Positions 6,801 through 10,748 of a DNA stretch of 10,748 nt are shown piece by piece. This stretch comes from Bacteroidetes bacterium UBA2322. Lineage in GTDB: Bacteria > Bacteroidota > Bacteroidia > Chitinophagales > UBA2359. Location: positions 1 through 10,748 of the forward strand of contig DDVC01000108.1 of the NCBI GenBank assembly GCA_002345145.1, in the 5' to 3' direction. The notes beneath the pieces are model-generated. The model saw only the letters and a list, made by a program, of their open reading frames with translations, was not told the DNA's origin and made no database searches. The position numbers and the translations under genes were made by a program. Positions within the stretch are counted from its first letter, which is position 1, and every line of letters begins with the position of its first letter.

Positions 6801-7655
6801 ATGGAAAATGAACTCATTAAGATAGATGCTCTGCTTCCGCCCGATATGGCAAAAAAAGCCGAAGCTGTGGGCGTGGCAAAGGCAAATATGAACGCTCTTA
6901 AAACCTTTACCCTTTCTGTATTGGCAGGCTCGTTTATAGCGCTGGGCGCGGTGTTTTTTACCACCGTAACAGCAAGCGCCGGTGTTCCTTATGGTATATT
7001 GCGGCTTGTAGGGGGCTTGGTGTTCAGCCTTGGGCTGGTATTGGTTATTGTGGGCGGCGCGGAGTTGTTTACCGGCAACAACCTCATCATTATGGCATGG
7101 GCAAGCGGTAAGGTAAAAACTAAAGCGGTGCTTAAAAACTGGGCGTTGGTATATGCCGGCAACTTGGCAGGCGCTCTGGCTATGGCGGTTATGGTTTTTA
7201 TTTCGGGGCAATATCGTTTTGGAGGCGGTGCGATAGGGGTAAATATGCTGCAAATAGCCAATGCCAAGAGCAGCCTTGCCTTTACCGATGCTCTTATGCT
7301 GGGCATACTGTGCAATATATTGGTTTGCCTTGCGGTATGGCTCAGTTTCAGCGCCCGCACCATTACCGAAAAAGTGGCGGTAATAGTGTTTCCTATCAGC
7401 GCATTTGTGGCGGCAGGATTTGAACACAGCATAGCTAACATGTACTTTATCCCAATAGGTATGCTGGTAAAATGGTATGCACCGGCTGCATTTTGGGAGT
7501 TGGCAGGCACTACTCCGGCAGTATATGAGCAAATAACCCAACTTGGCTTTTTATGGCACAACCTCTTACCTGTAACCATTGGCAACATCATAGGCGGCGC
7601 CGGTTTGGTGGGTTTAGTGTATTGGTTTGTTTATTTGCGCCCCACAGCAAAGTAA
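6801..7655 (+). CDS. focA: Formate/nitrite transporter family channel, FocA-like
   Basis: This 284-residue inner-membrane protein has six hydrophobic segments and belongs to the FNT family, pentameric channels for formate and related small anions. It is strikingly close to E. coli FocA as I remember it: LLPPDMAKKAEAVGVAKAN near the start, GGAELFTGNN, LKNWALVYAGNLAGA, LVCLAVWLS, GFEHSIANMYFIPIG, NLLPVTIGNIIGGAGLVGL and the terminal VYWFVYLR. The pore residues Thr91 (in LFTG) and His209 (in FEHS) fall at the same numbers as in FocA, supporting a working channel. FocA is preferred over NirC on overall similarity. No pyruvate formate-lyase or formate dehydrogenase gene is in the window, so the metabolic partner is unknown. 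The start is supported by the amphipathic N-terminus and the promoter directly upstream. Confidence 0.93.
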   Translation: MENELIKIDALLPPDMAKKAEAVGVAKANMNALKTFTLSVLAGSFIALGAVFFTTVTASAGVPYGILRLVGGLVFSLGLVLVIVGGAELFTGNNLIIMAWASGKVKTKAVLKNWALVYAGNLAGALAMAVMVFISGQYRFGGGAIGVNMLQIANAKSSLAFTDALMLGILCNILVCLAVWLSFSARTITEKVAVIVFPISAFVAAGFEHSIANMYFIPIGMLVKWYAPAAFWELAGTTPAVYEQITQLGFLWHNLLPVTIGNIIGGAGLVGLVYWFVYLRPTAK

Positions 7656-7711
7656 AAACGCTTTCTATTAGTAATGTTTCAAGACAATATACTAAGCTAA
7701 GTTTCCTATTT

Positions 7712-7752
7712 GGGTGCAGCCCAATTTAATGTGTAAATGGAGATATTCACCC
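7712..7752 (+). repeat. Dispersed 41-bp intergenic repeat, copy 2
   Basis: Its reverse complement matches 1-42 at 35 of 42 aligned columns. It begins GGGTGCAGCC and ends TATTCACCC, so the ends are an imperfect inverted repeat. It starts 56 nt after the focA stop codon and has the same orientation relative to focA as copy 1 has to its own upstream gene. Confidence 0.6.
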
Positions 7753-7766
7753 CTGTTTTTAGCATA

Positions 7767-7808
7767 GGTAGTTGGTATTCGGTAGTAGGTAGATGGTATT
7801 TGGTAAAC
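7767..7808 (+). repeat. Heptanucleotide tandem tract GGTAnnn
   Basis: Six consecutive 7-nt units, each beginning GGTA: GGTAGTT, GGTATTC, GGTAGTA, GGTAGAT, GGTATTT, GGTAAAC. The fixed GGTA with variable last three bases is exact through 42 nt. It resembles the tract at 5194-5249. Confidence 0.7.
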
Positions 7809-7870
7809 CAAACAACGGCAATGCCAATAGTAGTTTAGCCAAGAAATTCCAAAATCCCGATATTTTCAAA

Positions 7871-7909
7871 AATCTGTGCAAATCAGCCGCATCTGTGTTC
7901 TCCGTGTGC
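7871..7909 (+). repeat. Imperfect decamer tract (ATCTGTG-type)
   Basis: Four imperfect units of about 10 nt can be aligned: AATCTGTGCA, AATCAGCCGC, ATCTGTGTT, CTCCGTGTGC. Similar AATCTGTG / CCGTG strings occur between genes in other bacteria, to my recollection, but I cannot verify this. Degenerate and possibly a relic. Confidence 0.4.
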
Positions 7910-7938
7910 TAATGGCTGCCCTAAATCTTACCAATTAG

Positions 7939-7965
7939 CCTGCAAGTATGCCATGAACTTGCAGG
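7939..7965 (+). other. Perfect 9-bp stem-loop
   Basis: CCTGCAAGT (7939-7947) pairs perfectly with ACTTGCAGG (7957-7965) around a 9-nt loop. There is no T-run on either side, so it is not a typical terminator. It may be a relic repeat, a protein-binding dyad or an RNA 3' end structure. Confidence 0.45.
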
Positions 7966-8020
7966 GTGGGCAAGTACCTAAGTAGTTACTATAATTAGCC
8001 GTATTATTAACCAAAAGCCG

Positions 8021-8028
8021 TACATTTG
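8021..8028 (+). promoter_or_regulatory. Putative -7 element of the threonine aldolase gene
   Basis: TACATTTG matches TAnnTTTG exactly, 74 nt before the ATG at 8103. No clear TTG element is found at the normal upstream spacing, so support is limited to the -7 motif. Confidence 0.4.
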
Positions 8029-8102
8029 CAACCGGCAGGAAACTGTTTTGCTGCCTTTTATTTACCCAACACCTGCACAGAGCTTTTTCACTAATTTTTC
8101 AC

Positions 8103-9134
8103 ATGATAGTAGATTTGCGTTCCGACACCGTAACACAGCCCACTCCGGGCATGTTGCAGGTTATGCTTACCGCCCCCACCGGCGACGACGTTTTTGGCGA
8201 AGACCCCACCGTTACAGCATTAGAGCAACAGTTGGCAGCCATGTTTGGCATGGAAGCCGGTTTGTTTTGCCCAAGCGGAACCATGACCAACCAAATAGCT
8301 ATTAAAGTACACACACAACCCTTAGATGAGGTAGTTTGCCACCAAGCCTCACACATTTATCAGTACGAAACAGGCGGGTATGCCTACCATTCAGGGGTGG
8401 CTATTAAATTGTTATGGGGCAATGAAGGGCGCATAACCCCGCAGCAGATACAAGCCTCCATAAACCCCGTTTTTGATTGGTTGCCCCGCACCCAATTGGT
8501 GGTCATAGAAAACACCTGCAACAAAGCCGGAGGCAGCTATTATACCCTTGAGCAAATGCAAGCCATAAGCCATGTTTGCCAACAAAACAACCTGTTGCTC
8601 CACCTTGATGGGGCGCGTATTTTTAATGCGCTAACTGCCATAGGAGCGCAGCCGCAGCAGCTATCGGGCATGTTTAGCAGCATATCGGTATGTCTTTCAA
8701 AAGGGCTTGGGGCGCCGGTGGGGTCGGTATTATTGGGCAGCGCTGCATTTATTACACAAGCAAGGCGAGTGCGCAAGGTAATGGGCGGCGGAATGCGGCA
8801 GGCAGGTTTTTTGGCAGCAGCAGGTTTATATGCCCTTAAACATCACCTTGCCCGATTGGAAGAAGACCACCATCGGGCAAAAATGCTTGAACAGGCATTA
8901 ATACTGCATCGGCACGTACAAAGCGTATTGCCCGTTTACACAAATATCGTTATTTTTGAGGTTAAACCACCTATTACCGTTGCCAAATTTTTAGCTGCCT
9001 TAGCCGCCCATAATATAAAAGGCATACAGTTTGGTCCGGCACAAATACGATTAGTAACCCACCTCAATTTTACCGACCAAATGCTCCAACACACTTTAAC
9101 CGCACTCACCCAAATTGCCCATGAACTTGTTTGA
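8103..9134 (+). CDS. ltaE: Low-specificity L-threonine aldolase
   Basis: This 343-residue cytoplasmic PLP enzyme would cleave L-threonine or L-allo-threonine to glycine and acetaldehyde. Family landmarks are all present: the start VDLRSDTVTQPT, the GDDVFGEDPTV segment (27-37), the phosphate-binding PSGTMTNQ (57-64), a histidine in the ASHI segment that would stack on the cofactor, HLDGAR (167-172) with the pyridine-binding Asp169, and the PLP lysine Lys200 in SVCLSKGLGAPVG. MGGGMRQAG (227-235) is also typical. The length fits the family (about 330-350). The ATG at 8103 is right because the family starts with this motif at once. Its last 14 nt overlap the next gene, so the two are probably translated from one transcript. 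A sister aromatic-lyase function is unlikely given these motifs. Confidence 0.95.
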   Translation: MIVDLRSDTVTQPTPGMLQVMLTAPTGDDVFGEDPTVTALEQQLAAMFGMEAGLFCPSGTMTNQIAIKVHTQPLDEVVCHQASHIYQYETGGYAYHSGVAIKLLWGNEGRITPQQIQASINPVFDWLPRTQLVVIENTCNKAGGSYYTLEQMQAISHVCQQNNLLLHLDGARIFNALTAIGAQPQQLSGMFSSISVCLSKGLGAPVGSVLLGSAAFITQARRVRKVMGGGMRQAGFLAAAGLYALKHHLARLEEDHHRAKMLEQALILHRHVQSVLPVYTNIVIFEVKPPITVAKFLAALAAHNIKGIQFGPAQIRLVTHLNFTDQMLQHTLTALTQIAHELV

Positions 9135-10443
9135 TATTTTTACCCATTTTTTTGCCAAAATTTCCAAAGAACCCGCCCTATCTTTTGGCAGATACTCCGA
9201 TGCCTATAAAACCGATGAGCAGCACCGCTCTTTGGAAGAAGCTACTACCGCCTTTGAAAAAGCCGATTACCATAACGCCTGCCTGCGCTTTTTTGACTAC
9301 TTGCAAGATGCTACCGAAAACAACTTATTTACTTCTCTTAAAAACAACGAACTGCACTTTGAATTGTTTCAGGGCTCAAAACGCATTACCGGCATAGTTA
9401 CCCATGATTTCATTAGTGCACAAACTATCATGGCTGAGGCACAATCACTGCCTGTTTCGCTCATGCGCAGGCTGCTCGAACTGAACTTTCAGCTCCGCTA
9501 TTGCCGTTTTGCCCTTCAAAACAACAGCATTTTAATTAAATTTGATACCCAAACCCAAAGCGGACCGCCTGCCAAACTTTATTTTGCCCTGAAAGAACTG
9601 GCTACCACCGCCGATAGGCAAGATGATGTGCTGCTGAGTGAGTTTAGTACTCTTAAACCTGCCGATACCGAACATATAACCCACATACCCGATAAAGAAA
9701 AAGCAACTAAATATAAATTTTTTCAACAATGGATACAAAATACCCTTGCCGAAGTGCGCCGCTTAGACCCCAATATATTTGCCCGAGGCATTGCCTACAT
9801 GCTCTTAAACCTTGCCTATAAAATAGATTACCTGCTGCTGCCCCAAGGTACTGTTATGGATGCCATAGAACGTCTGCAAACCAATTACTTTAACCCCGAT
9901 GACGGTGCGCAACCTGTAGAAAAAAATGCCCAAATGATTGCGGCTTTTGAAAAAATGCTCATCATTACCCCCCAACAATTTAACCAACAGCTTTACCGCA
10001 CTAAAACCACTTTTGGCATTACCGGTTTTACCACCCCCGCACAAGTTGTTGATATTATTGACCAACTGCTGCAAGATGCCAAAGAATTTAAACGCCGAAA
10101 CCAACTTGCCATAGCAAATTCAGTTTTAGAATACATTATGCAGTACTGTATGTTTCAGTTTGGAATGCCACCCTGTATCAGAAAAACCCTACATTTAGGC
10201 ATTAGAATACTCAATTCCTCTTTTTTTAAGGAACTCGATTTTCCGGTCAGATACTATGATGCCGATGCCAATGTGTTTGACAAAACCGCTATTAAACGCT
10301 ACCTCCGCCAAACCATAACCGATGCCCAAAAACAATACCCCCACTTTGACCTAAACCTTCGCCACTTAAACTACCACTCCCCCTCCGATTTTGTTTACAC
10401 ACTACTGGTAGAAACTGCCAACTGCAACTATACTGATAAGTAG
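9121..10443 (+). CDS. Cytoplasmic protein of unknown function with a YbjN / secretion-chaperone-like segment
   Basis: The product is about 440 residues with no signal peptide or membrane segment. Residues about 73-178 form an alternating strand/helix region: NELHFELFQGS, RRLLELNFQLRYCRFALQNN, ILIKFDTQ, then a helix with KLYFALKELATTADRQDD. This pattern resembles YbjN-type and type III secretion chaperone-like domains, where a small alpha/beta domain binds partners; the assignment is by eye and weak. The C-terminal half (about 195-440) is largely helical with many basic and aromatic residues and is not recognised. ATG at 9121 is preferred to TTG at 9115. It overlaps the threonine aldolase gene by 14 nt, implying translational coupling, but nothing links its sequence to amino-acid metabolism. 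Confidence 0.8.
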   Translation: MNLFDIFTHFFAKISKEPALSFGRYSDAYKTDEQHRSLEEATTAFEKADYHNACLRFFDYLQDATENNLFTSLKNNELHFELFQGSKRITGIVTHDFISAQTIMAEAQSLPVSLMRRLLELNFQLRYCRFALQNNSILIKFDTQTQSGPPAKLYFALKELATTADRQDDVLLSEFSTLKPADTEHITHIPDKEKATKYKFFQQWIQNTLAEVRRLDPNIFARGIAYMLLNLAYKIDYLLLPQGTVMDAIERLQTNYFNPDDGAQPVEKNAQMIAAFEKMLIITPQQFNQQLYRTKTTFGITGFTTPAQVVDIIDQLLQDAKEFKRRNQLAIANSVLEYIMQYCMFQFGMPPCIRKTLHLGIRILNSSFFKELDFPVRYYDADANVFDKTAIKRYLRQTITDAQKQYPHFDLNLRHLNYHSPSDFVYTLLVETANCNYTDK

Positions 10444-10542
10444 CAATACCAACCCGCAAACACGGAAATGGTCAATAAAAACAAACTAAGTAAAGACAAA
10501 TCACTCAATTGATACTAACCTCTCCTTGCTTTCTTATCAAAG

Positions 10543-10701
10543 CTAAACCACCTCGTTAGGATTAAAATCAAAATCATCGGGGTGCAATTTTAGAGGTCTG
10601 ATATCTACTATCCAATCTGCCCGCAAATAAGGCAATGTTGCTTGTACTGCCTCGTCTTCGCTAATATATTTTGTAGGCACGTCAAATAAATCTTTTACCA
10701 T
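10543..10701 (-). CDS. Short reading frame, possibly the tail of a truncated gene
   Basis: From ATG at 10701 to TAG at 10543-10545 this encodes 52 residues beginning MVKDLFDVPTKYISEDEAVQ and ending in an acidic DDFDFNPNEVV. The same frame stays protein-like upstream (REWLEETVIHKQ) to a stop at 10738-10740, near the window edge. That suggests either a C-terminal fragment of a longer gene interrupted by a stop or frameshift, or a small gene with a non-ATG start. I recognise no family. The 99 nt between this frame and the preceding plus-strand stop (10444-10542) show nothing else. Confidence 0.4.
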   Translation of the reverse strand: MVKDLFDVPTKYISEDEAVQATLPYLRADWIVDIRPLKLHPDDFDFNPNEVV

Positions 10702-10748
10702 TTGTTTATGTATAACGGTTTCCTCCAGCCATTCTCGCTATTAATGGG

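Larger units (their letters stand above)
7656..8102. other. Repeat-rich intergenic region between focA and the threonine aldolase gene
   Basis: No gene is seen in these 447 nt. The region carries, in order, a copy of the dispersed 41-bp repeat, a heptamer tract, a roughly decameric tract, a perfect 9-bp hairpin and a -7 promoter element for the next gene; each is listed separately. No T-rich intrinsic terminator for focA is evident. The accumulation of different repeat types suggests a site tolerant of small insertions. Confidence 0.6.

Noticed and set aside
6738..7541. A 267-codon open frame on the minus strand opposite focA
   Set aside because: It lies wholly over focA and has low-complexity composition rich in His, Tyr, Lys and Gln with no recognisable family. 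The plus-strand frame is a full-length FNT protein with all landmarks.
8048..8305. An 85-codon plus-strand frame overlapping the start of ltaE
   Set aside because: Most of it overlaps ltaE out of frame and its sequence resembles no protein family.
10457..10472. AACACGGAAATGG as a relic of the decamer repeat at 7871-7909
   Set aside because: Only about six bases (CACGGA) are shared with its reverse complement, which is expected by chance.

Overview
The window looks like chromosomal DNA from a member of the Bacteroidota. The clearest sign is a large secreted protein ending in a type B (CHU_C / gliding-motility type) C-terminal sorting domain of the type IX secretion system, which is essentially restricted to that phylum. 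Three upstream regions also carry the phylum's -7 promoter element TAnnTTTG, and starts lack obvious Shine-Dalgarno sequences. Protein resemblances are judged by eye from the sequence and from memory of families; no search was run.

Layout from left to right. Positions 1-191 are intergenic, with a 42-bp repeat at the very edge and several inverted repeats. A minus-strand gene (192-2939) encodes a roughly 915-residue multidomain surface or secreted protein. Divergent from it is a patatin-like phospholipase (3095-4078, plus). This runs head-on into a minus-strand cluster read right to left: a DUF58 protein (5251-6180), a small protein that I suspect is a distant HolD (DNA polymerase III psi) relative (4725-5183), and a small exported protein of unknown function (4085-4669). 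A thioredoxin gene (6373-6690, minus) with its own terminator precedes that cluster. Divergent from thioredoxin is a formate channel of the FocA family (6801-7655, plus). A repeat-rich 447-bp gap follows, then low-specificity threonine aldolase (8103-9134) overlapping a 440-residue cytoplasmic protein with a possible YbjN / secretion-chaperone-like segment (9121-10443). A short minus-strand reading frame (10543-10701), possibly the tail of a broken gene, closes the window.

Most genes are housekeeping or common Bacteroidota accessory types, and they do not form one pathway. Likely transcription units are DUF58 to the HolD-like gene to the exported protein, and threonine aldolase to the YbjN-like gene. 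There are no tRNAs, rRNAs, transposase genes or CRISPR arrays.

The least expected content is intergenic. A 41/42-bp element occurs twice, each time 3' of a gene and in the same orientation relative to that gene. Two tracts show strict 7-nt periodicity (GGTAnnn units), one lying directly upstream of the HolD-like gene, which appears to have only a TTG start. A decamer-like tract and a perfect hairpin lie in the gap after focA. The HolD-like protein is the best candidate for an undescribed role.
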